Shown: positions 27,171 to 34,972 of the stretch, in pieces
How positions within the stretch are numbered: position 1 is the stretch's first letter
How the letters are laid out: every line of letters starts with the position of its first letter
Assembly (NCBI RefSeq): GCF_031119335.1
Contig: NZ_JAVHXT010000009.1
Coordinates: 117,599-181,598, forward strand
Length of the DNA: 64,000 bases
Origin: Pedobacter sp.
Lineage (GTDB): Bacteria; Bacteroidota; Bacteroidia; Sphingobacteriales; Sphingobacteriaceae
Direction: 5' to 3'
Program-made: the position numbers and the translations under genes
Notes under the pieces: model-generated
What the model saw: the letters and a program-made list of their open reading frames with translations, nothing else
Databases searched by the model: none
Told to the model about the DNA's origin: nothing

Positions 27171-27219
27171 AAAAAAAGAGAGATCTATTTCAGAAATGCT
27201 TTTGGAACAGATCTCCCTT
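27171..27219 (-). terminator. Rho-independent terminator after the DUF892 gene
   Basis: On the minus strand GAGATCT and AGATCTC form the outer stem with further pairing inside, followed by CTTTTTTT. It starts 41 bases after the stop of the DUF892 gene. The rest of the 402-base gap 26858-27259 is AT-rich and I see no gene in it. Confidence 0.7.
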
Positions 27220-27259
27220 TTGATTTTGAGATGATAGTGATTTTTTGATGCAGAATATT

Positions 27260-27769
27260 TTACGCTGCTACGTTAGCTTCAGACATTGCGATATCCGTAA
27301 GTTTTACATCAGTCTCTTTTTCTTGCGCCAAGGTCATTTGCAATAGCTCTTGCGCTTCCGTGTGTTCCATTAATGCAGCGTAAGTGACTAGGCAGCCATA
27401 ACTGGCAATTTCATAATGCTCCACTTTCTGTGCGGCAGAAATCAAAGCAGCATCTAACGCTGGGTCACCTTCAAATTCTTCAATAATTTCTTCTGCTTCT
27501 GCTAACAAGCCTTCCATAGCTTTACATTTCTTGCCTCTTGCAGCCATACCTAAGCTCTCAAAAACTTGCTTCAATCTTTCAATCTGCTCTTCGGTTTCAG
27601 CCCTATGAGCAGTAAAAGCTTCCTTCAAAGTAGCACTGTTCGCACTATCAGCCATTTTTTTCAGACCTTTTAACAGTTGCTTTTCTGCACCTAAAATGTC
27701 TTTCAATTCGTCTACAAATAATTCATGTAAATGCCCGTTAGGCATTTGTTCATTTTTTTGCTTTTTCAT
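27260..27769 (-). CDS. DUF892 (YciE/YciF) ferritin-like protein
   Basis: About 169 residues from the ATG that gives MKKQKNEQMPNGHLHELF; an earlier in-frame ATG would add 13 hydrophobic residues not seen in the family. The pattern LFVDELKDILGAEKQLLKGLKKMA, split as LFVDELKDILGAEKQ and LLKGLKKMA, plus TEEQIERLKQVFE and KVEHYEIASYG matches DUF892, a four-helix bundle of the ferritin-like superfamily with metal-binding Glu/His residues. Such proteins are linked to general stress in enterobacteria; function otherwise unclear. Its place beside stress-signalling genes fits but does not prove a role. A terminator follows. Confidence 0.92.
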   Translation of the reverse strand: MKKQKNEQMPNGHLHELFVDELKDILGAEKQLLKGLKKMADSANSATLKEAFTAHRAETEEQIERLKQVFESLGMAARGKKCKAMEGLLAEAEEIIEEFEGDPALDAALISAAQKVEHYEIASYGCLVTYAALMEHTEAQELLQMTLAQEKETDVKLTDIAMSEANVAA

Positions 27770-27936
27770 ATCATTAAGTTTTACTTTGCTAAGTAGAAAG
27801 TATATCAAACCTATAATTGTTTAGCTGTTAGATAAATCACGTATTTTGTACAAAATGTATGTTCTTTCTACTTGTACACTGTTATATTTTTACTTGCCAA
27901 AAGGTCGATAAAGCCCTAACCTTAAAATCGCATGGA

Positions 27937-28197
27937 TCATCTTTTATTGTAAATTAATTTTAGCAAAAGCATTGTTAGCGCCATGGTAAAGGAGAAAGCA
28001 TTGGTAATAATAATTGGCCAATCTTTCAACAGTGAGCCATACCAGCACCAAGTTGCGTTGCCAATGGCTAATATCATGAACATTACAGGCGAAATGTGCT
28101 TGACCTCCTTGGTTTGTAACACTTTAATAATTTGTGGTATTGCAGATATAGCAGTTAAACATCCTGCAATAATCCCAATGATAAGCTGCTTTTCCAT
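27937..28197 (-). CDS. SemiSWEET-like small sugar transporter (PQ-loop)
   Basis: An 86-residue membrane protein with three hydrophobic segments (about 4-22, 38-56, 62-82), the size of one SWEET/PQ-loop triple-helix bundle. The PQ motif is in TAISAIPQIIKVLQTK and the HISPVMFM and NATWCWYG segments fit SemiSWEETs, which work as dimers moving sugars across the inner membrane. The transported sugar is unknown. It is a single gene, upstream of DUF892 on the minus strand with 167 bases between. Confidence 0.9.
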   Translation of the reverse strand: MEKQLIIGIIAGCLTAISAIPQIIKVLQTKEVKHISPVMFMILAIGNATWCWYGSLLKDWPIIITNAFSFTMALTMLLLKLIYNKR

Positions 28198-28389
28198 TGT
28201 TGCTATATTTGAATGCTAAACACCTGCTTTCCTTAGCTTGTTTATCTGATGTTGTGATAGAGGTATATGTACCTATTAATTGTGGTTAACTACCTCTTTT
28301 TACTAAAAATGCTCAACTATATTACATAAATGTTTTGCACCATAAACAATTCGCTATCAAAAAATGTTGATGCATATAAAGTCTAGAAA

Positions 28390-28752
28390 ATGAAAAAAGT
28401 TTGGGTAGTTGAAGATGATCCAGGGATTAGGGAAATAATAGCCATATTATTGGAGGATGAAGGTTATGAGGTGTCACTCTTTGAAAATGCGTCGCAATTT
28501 AATATGGCGTTACGTAGCCAACCTAGTCATATAGATGCAATGGTAATGGATGTAATGTTACCAGACGGTAATGGCATACATCTTTGCCATAAGGTAAAAT
28601 CAAGTGAAAGTTTTAATAAAGTTCCGGTACTAATGATGTCGGCAAATGCCACATTTTGCGATGTTGAACGGTTTTGCAGAGCTGACGATTTCATCCCAAA
28701 ACCTTTTAATATTGATGAGATGGCTAAAAAAGTTGGACGTTTAATGGCTTAA
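28390..28752 (+). CDS. Stand-alone response regulator receiver domain
   Basis: A 120-residue receiver. E8-D9-D10, phospho-acceptor D54 in MVMDVMLPDGNG, S84 in LMMSAN and K104 in IPKPFN are present. It lies 500 bases before rsbR on the same strand, with one small gene between. It is the nearest same-strand receiver to the stressosome kinase at 31919 and the best candidate for its output, by position. A sequence twin of 26492-26857. Confidence 0.94.
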   Translation: MKKVWVVEDDPGIREIIAILLEDEGYEVSLFENASQFNMALRSQPSHIDAMVMDVMLPDGNGIHLCHKVKSSESFNKVPVLMMSANATFCDVERFCRADDFIPKPFNIDEMAKKVGRLMA

Positions 28753-28850
28753 AAATCAGCTGTTTCGTTTGTTGCACTACTTTATGTTGTAAGGTCATTG
28801 AAACATAAATAGCTAGTTGGTGTTTATACGTATGATTTTAATTAAAAACC

Positions 28851-29090
28851 ATGAGAGAAACATCAAAGCAAGCGCACTCCGATTTACAAACTTTTATAGA
28901 ACAATTTGAACCCAGAAAATTTAAAGTTTTAGCTAACGGAATTGAAGTTAGAGGCATTGTAGACCTTCACAGAGCTGTTACCGAAGCAAAAAATCTAATT
29001 TCACGTTTCAATCTTAACCTATCTGTTAGTCATACTGCAGAAATGTTAAGTTACCGTGGCTTCGAAGTAAATTATATTGCTGAGAATTAA
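28851..29090 (+). CDS. Small hypothetical protein (79 aa)
   Basis: A 79-residue protein of no family I recognise. It is soluble, with a predicted mixed fold and no signal peptide. Notable segments are FKVLANGIEVRGIVDLHRAVTEAKN, written here as FKVLANGIEVRGI and DLHRAVTEAKN, and a C-terminus ending GFEVNYIAEN. It lies 99 bases after the receiver gene and 161 bases before rsbR on the same strand. It has a clean ATG and good codon use, so I treat it as real. A part in the stressosome system is only a guess from position. Confidence 0.6.
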   Translation: MRETSKQAHSDLQTFIEQFEPRKFKVLANGIEVRGIVDLHRAVTEAKNLISRFNLNLSVSHTAEMLSYRGFEVNYIAEN

Positions 29091-29210
29091 TCAATTCGTC
29101 AAAATTATTTGTAGATATGTAGATTTTAAAGGTCTCAATAGCATTTTTTGTTGTCTATTGATTGGCTATGTGTAGCATTTCACATGAAGCAAATTATTAA
29201 AACCTTTAGC

Positions 29211-29218
29211 TATATTTA
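29211..29218 (+). promoter_or_regulatory. Candidate -7 element before the stressosome operon
   Basis: TATATTTA is one base from TAnnTTTG and lies 33 bases before the rsbR start. No clear -33 TTTG was found. Low confidence. Confidence 0.25.
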
Positions 29219-29251
29219 CAAAAATTACCATCACAATATAAACAGGCAAAT

Positions 29252-30115
29252 ATGTCAGCAACCTCACAAAAAGTACTTCAAAAAAAGAAGAAAAACATCT
29301 TAGAATATTGGATGAGCCATCAATTATCTGATGATGGGCTTAGAGAAGACCTTATCAGTAATGAAGATTTAAGAATACAATCTGAAGAATTAATCGATGT
29401 CTTGGTAGACAATCTATCAGAGACTAATTCTATAGATCTACATGCCGAAAGTTGGGATCCTGTAATTGAGATTTTGGGTGGCATATCTATCACTCGTGCC
29501 CGCCAAGGTTTTTCTCCGCGTGAGACTGGTAATTTTGTATTCGCTTTACGAGAAGCGATACTTCAGGTGTTAAGCGAAGAAATCAAATCGCAACCTGAAG
29601 TACTTTTTGAGGAAAGCCGTAAAATTGGTCGTATAATGGATCACTTGAGCGTAATTACTTTCGAAACCTTTATTAAAGGCAGGGAAGAGGTGATTTTGCG
29701 CCAAACAGACGAAATTGCCGAAATATCTACACCCGTTATCCGTGTGTGGGATGGTATTTTAGCCCTTCCTATTATTGGTACTTTAGATAGCTCGCGTACG
29801 CAGGTAGTAATGGAAAGCTTACTGCAAGAAATTGTAGAAACAGGTTCGGGTATTGCAATACTAGATATTTCGGGTGTACCAGCTGTAGATTCATTAGTAG
29901 CACAGCACCTAATTAAAACAGTTAGCGCAACCAGATTGATGGGAGCGGAATGTATCATTAGCGGTATTAGACCAGAAATTGCACAAACCGTAGTTCATTT
30001 GGGTATCGATCTATCTAATATCATAACCAAAGCTTCTTTAGCATCGGCACTGGCTTATGCTTTTAAAAGTTTAAAACTAGAGGTAAAAAAAGCTAACGTT
30101 CTAACAAAAATCTAA
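29252..30115 (+). CDS. rsbR: RsbR-type stressosome scaffold (RsbRD-N + STAS)
   Basis: A 287-residue protein. Residues 1-150 form a helical N-terminal sensor domain (RsbRD-N type, with ITRARQGFSPRETGNFVFALR) and residues 160-280 a STAS domain. The STAS core AILDISGVPAVDSLVAQHL and GIRPEIAQTVVHLGIDL is that of RsbR. S207 in DISG stands at the position of Thr171, and T246 at the position of Thr205, of B. subtilis RsbRA, both phosphorylated by RsbT there. The assignment of these sites is by motif. First gene of a five-gene operon; the next starts 7 bases on. It is probably the sensor and scaffold of the complex. Confidence 0.9.
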   Translation: MSATSQKVLQKKKKNILEYWMSHQLSDDGLREDLISNEDLRIQSEELIDVLVDNLSETNSIDLHAESWDPVIEILGGISITRARQGFSPRETGNFVFALREAILQVLSEEIKSQPEVLFEESRKIGRIMDHLSVITFETFIKGREEVILRQTDEIAEISTPVIRVWDGILALPIIGTLDSSRTQVVMESLLQEIVETGSGIAILDISGVPAVDSLVAQHLIKTVSATRLMGAECIISGIRPEIAQTVVHLGIDLSNIITKASLASALAYAFKSLKLEVKKANVLTKI

Positions 30116-30122
30116 ATACCAA

Positions 30123-30524
30123 ATGGATAGAATACCTATTCTAAGGATGGGCAGTTTTTTGTTAGTGACCATCCAAGTTGACTTATATGATAGATTAGCG
30201 TTAACCTTGGAAGCTGATCTGGTACAAATGGTAAATAAAACACAGGCTAAGGGTGTACTCATTGATATATCTGCAGTGTCTATTGTCGATTCGTTTATGG
30301 GACGCATTGTAGGCAACATAGCAAGTATGTCGAAAATATTAGATGCAGAAACCGTTGTTGTAGGGATGCAACCTGCCGTGGCAATTACACTAATAGAATT
30401 GGGCTTACCGCTAAAGGGTGTTCATACGGCGCTAGATGTAGAAAAAGGCATGGCATTGCTAAAAACCATGATTGGCGACGAAGAAGCCGACGAAAGCGAG
30501 GAAGATGATTCTGTCGCTGAGTAA
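30123..30524 (+). CDS. rsbS: RsbS-type stressosome STAS protein
   Basis: A 133-residue STAS protein. The core VLIDISAVSIVDSFMGR contains S50 in DIS, the likely counterpart of the RsbS serine (S59 in B. subtilis) that RsbT phosphorylates. The C-terminal tail is highly acidic (EEADESEEDD). RsbS forms the stressosome shell with RsbR and holds RsbT until stress. It starts 7 bases after rsbR and its last 20 bases overlap the rsbT start. Confidence 0.9.
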   Translation: MDRIPILRMGSFLLVTIQVDLYDRLALTLEADLVQMVNKTQAKGVLIDISAVSIVDSFMGRIVGNIASMSKILDAETVVVGMQPAVAITLIELGLPLKGVHTALDVEKGMALLKTMIGDEEADESEEDDSVAE

Positions 30525-30915
30525 GGACTCTGTATCGATACAGCGGGAGCAGGATGTAGTGCTGTTTCGTAACAGATTAAAGGAAGTTGCCGTTAAAATT
30601 AAAATGGGGCTGCTTAACCAAACTCGTTTAATTACTGCTTCTAGTGAAATAGTGCGTAATATGTTGCGCTATGCCGATGGCGGTATAGGACTAATAGAAG
30701 TGGTTTCTCGTGGACGAGACAACGGCATTAGAATTACTTTTACAGATCAAGGACCTGGTATTGCCGACATATCTTTGGCAATGCGTGATGGTTATAGCAC
30801 AGGTAAAAGTTTAGGATTAGGTTTGCCAGGATCTAAGCGCTTGGTTGATGAATTTGATATAAAAAGCAAAATGGGCGAAGGTACCATCGTGATGCTATTA
30901 AAATGGACAAGATAA
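30505..30915 (+). CDS. rsbT: RsbT-type serine/threonine kinase (GHKL fold)
   Basis: A 136-residue anti-sigma-factor-type kinase. I start it at the ATG at 30505, which has a Shine-Dalgarno-like GAGGA just upstream inside rsbS; an in-frame start 11 codons earlier is possible. The N-box is EIVRNMLRYADGG, the G1 box DQGPGI and the G2 region STGKSLGLGLPG. RsbT phosphorylates RsbR and RsbS, leaves the stressosome and activates a phosphatase in B. subtilis. Overlaps with both neighbours (20 and 13 bases) indicate translational coupling and balanced synthesis. Confidence 0.9.
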   Translation: MILSLSKDSVSIQREQDVVLFRNRLKEVAVKIKMGLLNQTRLITASSEIVRNMLRYADGGIGLIEVVSRGRDNGIRITFTDQGPGIADISLAMRDGYSTGKSLGLGLPGSKRLVDEFDIKSKMGEGTIVMLLKWTR

Positions 30916-31922
30916 TTGATCGTACGCATATAAGTTTTGCTGCTAATGATAGGAGTTACTTCGCTCTGCTCAAAAAGGAAATCCAAAAAATGGCTGAAGA
31001 AGCTGGCATACCAAGAAACCGACTTAATGAATTAGAAATTATTGTGTCGGAAATTACCTCCAATCTTTCTAAATATGCTAAAGACGGCGAGATTTTAGTA
31101 GGCGTATTTGGAAAAGGTAAGGATACTTATATCGAATTAATTAGCTTAGATAATGGGCCCGGCATGGCAAACACCAGTAAAATGATGCAAGATGGTGTTA
31201 CCACTGGCACAACTTTAGGGCACGGTTTGGGCAGCATTAAACGTCTTTCAGATACTTTTGATATTTATAGCCAAGTAGGATGGGGTACTATTTTACTTAG
31301 CCGAATTTATATTAACAAACCATCTGGTATAAGGAAAGATCCATTTATTGTTAGACCTCTGGTATTGGCTAAACCCGGAGAAACAACAAGTGGCGATGGT
31401 TATATGTGCCGTGTTACACCAAAAGGGTTCCAAGTTTTGCTTGCCGATGGTTTAGGGCATGGTCCTGCAGCTAATGAAGCGGTAAATGCTGCCGTTAAGA
31501 CTCTAATTTCCGAACCAATTCAGCGACCTTCAGATACCTTGAGAATATTGCATCCGGCTATTAAGAAAACCCGTGGAGCAGTGGCACACATACTTAACTA
31601 CGAACATAAGGAAAAGAAATGGATCTGTTGTGGAATTGGTAATATCATGCTACGTCTTCACGGCCCTCATCTACATAAAAACCACATGTCTTATAATGGC
31701 ATTGTTGGACATAATATTCCAAATACACTTAACGATCAGTATTATACGAGTTTAGATTACAATACAGCTATTATTTGTTCAGACGGGATAAAAACCAGAT
31801 GGGATTTGACAAAATATCCGCAGGTACTTAACCACGATCCTAGTATATTAGCAGCGGCATTGTATAAAGATCAGGGCAGAAGAACAGATGATATGTCAGT
31901 TATTGTTATCAAAATAAAATGA
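30903..31922 (+). CDS. GHKL kinase-PP2C (SpoIIE-type) phosphatase fusion
   Basis: A 339-residue protein. Residues 1-140 are an RsbT-like ATP-binding domain with the N-box IVSEITSNLSKYAKDG, G1 LDNGPGMAN and G2 TTLGHGLG. Residues 150-339 are a SpoIIE/PP2C-like phosphatase with LADGLGHGP for metal binding and the late RRTDDMS motif. This combines kinase-like and phosphatase-like modules in one chain. By analogy with RsbX or RsbU it could dephosphorylate RsbS/RsbR or a downstream antagonist. The start is 13 bases inside rsbT and the end overlaps the kinase gene by 4 bases. Confidence 0.9.
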   Translation: MDKIIDRTHISFAANDRSYFALLKKEIQKMAEEAGIPRNRLNELEIIVSEITSNLSKYAKDGEILVGVFGKGKDTYIELISLDNGPGMANTSKMMQDGVTTGTTLGHGLGSIKRLSDTFDIYSQVGWGTILLSRIYINKPSGIRKDPFIVRPLVLAKPGETTSGDGYMCRVTPKGFQVLLADGLGHGPAANEAVNAAVKTLISEPIQRPSDTLRILHPAIKKTRGAVAHILNYEHKEKKWICCGIGNIMLRLHGPHLHKNHMSYNGIVGHNIPNTLNDQYYTSLDYNTAIICSDGIKTRWDLTKYPQVLNHDPSILAAALYKDQGRRTDDMSVIVIKIK

Positions 31923-33112
31923 TAAAAATCCTAGAAATTGCGCTCGAAAATGAGATGGACCTGGTGTTGGCCTATAAGCGCAGCCTCAATTTAGCACAGG
32001 AAATTGGACTGACTATTTCTACACAAACTACTTTTGCAACTGCAGTATCAGAAATTTCTCGTTCCATTATTGAACATACCGATTCTGGCGTTATGTTCAT
32101 TGGTCTGCACAAAAAGGAAGATCGATATTTCATTAAAGCCGAACTTAATTTTCCAGTAGGCATTATGCTTACCGCCGACGATGAGGGCTATCATTATGCG
32201 CAACGCTTGGTACCAGAATTTAAATTAGAGGAGCAAGATAGCACCAAAAAAATTAGCATGGTAATGGGTATACCACGTTCTATTCGTTTAGATAAAATTA
32301 AAATTGACGAGCTAATTGCCAACGCCGAACATGCCACCTCTATAAATGCTTATGAAACATTAAAAAGGAAGAATTTAAAATTAAATAGAATTAGCGAAGA
32401 AAAGGAAGAAGAAATTAAACGCTCAAAGTTGATAGACGAGAAAAAAAATGAGTTTATCGCTATGGCAAGCCACGAATTAAAGACACCGCTTACTGTTATT
32501 AAGGCATACACTCAATTGGTTGGAATGTCTAAAAACGATTGTAGCGACCGTATTAAAGATTTGATAGAGAAGATAGATTTTCAAACTGCAAAGTTGTCTA
32601 ATTTGGTACAGCAAATGCTAGATATTTCCCATATGGAAAACGGCAGAATGGCCTACGAAATGAAACAGGTTCAGTTAAATGGTTTTATTAACGATGTGGC
32701 TTTAATGATGAAACACATTCTGCCAGAGCACCAATTACAAGTATTACTAGCTGATGATGTGATGGTGCAAATAGACCCACTAAGGTTAGAACAAGTAATT
32801 TCAAACTTATTGGGAAATGCTGCCAAATACTCTAATAAACAAACGTTGGTATTGCTAGAAAGTACACTCGAAAATGAAAACGTGATTATTAAGGTTACCG
32901 ACCAAGGTATGGGATTGAGCGAAGAAACTAAACGCTCCGTTTTCGATAAATTTTACCGTGCCGAAGATGTGGTTCACTCTCATTCTGGATTAGGCATGGG
33001 CCTTTATATTGCATCAAAAATTGTGACAGACCACGGCGGTAAAATGTGGGTAGATAGCGAACTGGGGAAAGGATCTACTTTCAGTTTTACCATTCCGGTT
33101 ACTGCCAACTAA
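31919..33112 (+). CDS. Histidine kinase with degenerate RsbT-like N-terminal domain
   Basis: A 397-residue soluble kinase. Residues 1-140 resemble an RsbT-type domain, but the N-box reads EISRSIIEH (Ser where Asn is expected) and the G1 box is absent (LNFPVG), so it should not bind ATP there. A charged helix (140-175) leads to HisKA with H185 in MASHELKTPL and HATPase_c (about 280-397) with NLLGNAAKYS and the DQGMGL G1 box. The N-terminal part may dock to the stressosome as RsbT does, and control the kinase part. The gene ends the operon and is convergent with a TetR gene 24 bases away. Confidence 0.92.
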   Translation: MIKILEIALENEMDLVLAYKRSLNLAQEIGLTISTQTTFATAVSEISRSIIEHTDSGVMFIGLHKKEDRYFIKAELNFPVGIMLTADDEGYHYAQRLVPEFKLEEQDSTKKISMVMGIPRSIRLDKIKIDELIANAEHATSINAYETLKRKNLKLNRISEEKEEEIKRSKLIDEKKNEFIAMASHELKTPLTVIKAYTQLVGMSKNDCSDRIKDLIEKIDFQTAKLSNLVQQMLDISHMENGRMAYEMKQVQLNGFINDVALMMKHILPEHQLQVLLADDVMVQIDPLRLEQVISNLLGNAAKYSNKQTLVLLESTLENENVIIKVTDQGMGLSEETKRSVFDKFYRAEDVVHSHSGLGMGLYIASKIVTDHGGKMWVDSELGKGSTFSFTIPVTAN

Positions 33113-33136
33113 ATTTAAATAGTTAATGCAAAACCA

Positions 33137-33793
33137 CTAATCTTTTGAAATGGCATAAGTTTGATCAATCAAAAAGTGTAACGCTTCTTCAATTTTTGCT
33201 CTTCCACTTTTCTCATTCAAGTCTAGGCCACAAAATATACTCCCGTTTACATCGGTAGTTAAATTTAAATAATAAACTCCAGAAACCAGTATCGCCATAA
33301 CGGCTCTATACAAGTCTGCGTTATCTCCAAAATGCGGATCAGTAATATGCTGCAAAATTACTTCTCCAACTTCTTCTTGGGTAGTAGTTAATCTTTGTAA
33401 CGATTTGCGTTGTTCGCTCAGCCTCCACAATATAATTTTCTGGTATTCTTTGCTTCGAAACATGTAATCGAATTGTGCAGAAACCAATTCCTTTGAAAAT
33501 TCTTGTCCACCGTCCTTAATATCTTTCGGTATTCGATCTCCTTTAACGTTACTCCAGAAATCTTTAGTAGATAGGTAAGTGTCTAACAATTGGTCGGTTC
33601 CGCCAAAGTATTTGTAAATCAGCTTTTTGTCTAGTCCTGCTACAGCAGCAATATCATTTACTTTCAATGCAGAAAAACCCTTTGTTTTAAGGATTTTACC
33701 TACAGCAGCCAGTAATTTCTTTTTGCTTTTCTCTTTACTCTGTTCCTTAGAACTGGGCGATTTTTGTTCCATCAATTGGCTTAAAGATTGCAA
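33137..33793 (-). CDS. TetR/AcrR family transcriptional regulator
   Basis: A 218-residue protein. A basic start (SSKEQSKEKSKKKLL) precedes the helix-turn-helix (about 27-70: ILKTKGFSALKVNDIAAVAGLDKKLIYKYFG), given here as KVNDIAAVAGLDKK and LIYKYFG. The C-terminal part is helical and would bind a ligand. It lies alone, with no adjacent transporter; its target cannot be seen. It is convergent with the stressosome kinase. Confidence 0.9.
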   Translation of the reverse strand: MQSLSQLMEQKSPSSKEQSKEKSKKKLLAAVGKILKTKGFSALKVNDIAAVAGLDKKLIYKYFGGTDQLLDTYLSTKDFWSNVKGDRIPKDIKDGGQEFSKELVSAQFDYMFRSKEYQKIILWRLSEQRKSLQRLTTTQEEVGEVILQHITDPHFGDNADLYRAVMAILVSGVYYLNLTTDVNGSIFCGLDLNEKSGRAKIEEALHFLIDQTYAISKD

Positions 33794-33947
33794 TGTTACA
33801 AAAATAAATTACTTAATATGGTCACCATTTGGTGACTTTCCCATATATTTGTAACAAAAGCATTTAATTACAATTGTTGATTCTACACCTACAAAGAAAA
33901 ATTATACTTTATAAGTACAAAAAATTAGTTAAATAACCTCTCTAACT

Positions 33948-33975
33948 AAGCCCGGCCCCTCAGCTGGGTTTTTGT
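33948..33975 (+). terminator. Hairpin followed by T-tract
   Basis: AAGCCCGGC and GCTGGGTTT form a 9-bp stem with G-U pairs around CCCTCA, followed by TTTG. No plus-strand gene of note ends just upstream, so a short transcript or chance must be considered. Confidence 0.4.
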
Positions 33976-33981
33976 ATAAAT

Positions 33982-34014
33982 AAGCTGTTCAGAAAATTGG
34001 TTTCTAAACAGCTT
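33982..34014 (-). terminator. Bidirectional hairpin downstream of the small lipoprotein
   Basis: AAGCTGTTCAGAAA and TTTCTAAACAGCTT form a 14-bp stem with one G-U pair. It begins 12 bases after the lipoprotein stop on the minus strand; no long T-run follows. Confidence 0.55.
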
Positions 34015-34025
34015 AATCTTTACTA

Positions 34026-34166
34026 CTAGCGTTCCATTCTGGTGGTATCTATAGCCACTGTATCGGTACCTACCGAGTCTGTTGTTGTAGAATCTGTACT
34101 TCTGCTTGTGCCGCATGAAGCTACAAACAAGCCCATTGCGAACAATAATAATGCTAACTTTTTCAT
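34026..34166 (-). CDS. Small Ser/Thr-rich lipoprotein (46 aa)
   Basis: A 46-residue protein found by reading the minus strand. It has an SPII signal peptide (MKKLALLLFAMGLFVASC, lipid cysteine C18) followed by a short Thr/Asp/Ser-rich tail (TDSTTTDSVGTDTV). Small lipoproteins of this kind are common near the ends of Bacteroidota transcription units and have no known function. Two stop codons follow in frame. A hairpin follows on the same strand. It is monocistronic. Confidence 0.75.
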   Translation of the reverse strand: MKKLALLLFAMGLFVASCGTSRSTDSTTTDSVGTDTVAIDTTRMER

Positions 34167-34312
34167 CTTATAAAATTTTGATTTAACAATAATGAGCTGC
34201 TATTTGAAACCATAACAGCTTTATAACACTTCTATTTAACTTAATTGATTTTATAACAGCCAATTACTGAAATAGATTTAAGTTAAATACCCAATATCTC
34301 AAGTAGAAATAC

Positions 34313-34346
34313 GCAAAACAAGAAAGCCCCACCAAAAGGCGAGGCT
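34313..34346 (-). terminator. Rho-independent terminator of rnpB
   Basis: On the minus strand AGCCTCGCC, a TTTT loop, and GGTGGGGCT form a 9-bp stem with two G-U pairs, followed by TTCTTGTTTTG. It lies just after the 3' end of the RNase P RNA. Confidence 0.75.
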
Positions 34347-34358
34347 AAAATCTTTAAA

Positions 34359-34728
34359 AATGCAAACCTATAAGCCGGGTTCTGTTCCCAACACAAGGTT
34401 AGGTTTCTATCATTAATCTACTGCAAGCGTTGCCGCTTACCTCTAACGACCTACCCACTAACATCGGACGAGCAGCCCTACGTACGTTAGCCTATTTGGT
34501 CTTTCAACTCCCGGGGTTTACCAACCTTGCTATCACTAACAAAGTTCGTGAGCTCTTACCTCACGTTTTCACCCTTTCCCAACTTGCGCTGGGTGGTATA
34601 TTTTCTGTGGCACTTTCCGTGGTTCAGGTCTTCAATCCCAAACCCCTTCCCGTTAGGAAGCGAGATGCTCTGCGTTGCCCGGACTTTCCTCCCCGATGCG
34701 AGATCGGGGCGATAGAACAGTTTGCATT
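34359..34728 (-). ncRNA. rnpB: RNase P RNA (bacterial type A)
   Basis: About 370 bases. On the minus strand the 5' half has GAGGAAAGTCCGGGCA (34676-34691 region) and the 3' end has ACAGAACCCGGCTTATAGG (34368-34386 region), the two most conserved blocks of bacterial RNase P RNA. The 5' AATGCAAAC and 3' GTTTGCATT form the closing P1 helix, which I use to set the ends. It is the catalytic subunit that trims tRNA precursors. Frames read through this region are not genes. A terminator follows. Confidence 0.95.
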
Positions 34729-34796
34729 AGCACAAAGGTAACGCTTTTATTTCTATTTGATTTTAGAAAAGCACATTCTTCGCCCTTTTTAGAGGT

Positions 34797-34964
34797 AGTC
34801 CCGTTATCCGCTTAATCTTTTGTGTATGTTGCTACAAAAACAAACTTCGTAAGTTTGTAAAACTTACGAAGTTTCGCGTTAATGCGGTACACCAAAAGTA
34901 TATCGCTACTACCGGGTTTATATTACATAGGCTTTTGCTAAATACAACGTTGTTTAGTGCAGTG
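34797..34964. repeat. Compound intergenic repeat (copy A) with AAACTTCGTAAGTTT core
   Basis: Begins AGTCCCGTTATCCGC and continues CTTAATCTTTTGTG; ends CCAAAAGTATATCGC, ACCGGGTTTATATTACAT and TTGCTAAATACAACG. The outer parts match copy B at 50817-51054 almost base for base, but the middle differs: here it is a palindrome built from AAACTTCGTAAGTTT and its inverse. It occupies much of the 513-base gap between rnpB and the cytochrome gene. Confidence 0.8.
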
Positions 34965-34972
34965 CTTTAAGT

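Noticed and set aside
33948..34014. Two adjacent hairpins as a small transposable element with AAGCTGTTT ends
   Set aside because: The second hairpin's ends resemble the MITE ends at 14914, but it is too short and simple to call; treated as a terminator.
34430..34741. Open frames of 62 and 103 codons on the plus strand
   Set aside because: They lie fully within RNase P RNA on the opposite strand, whose conserved blocks are clear.
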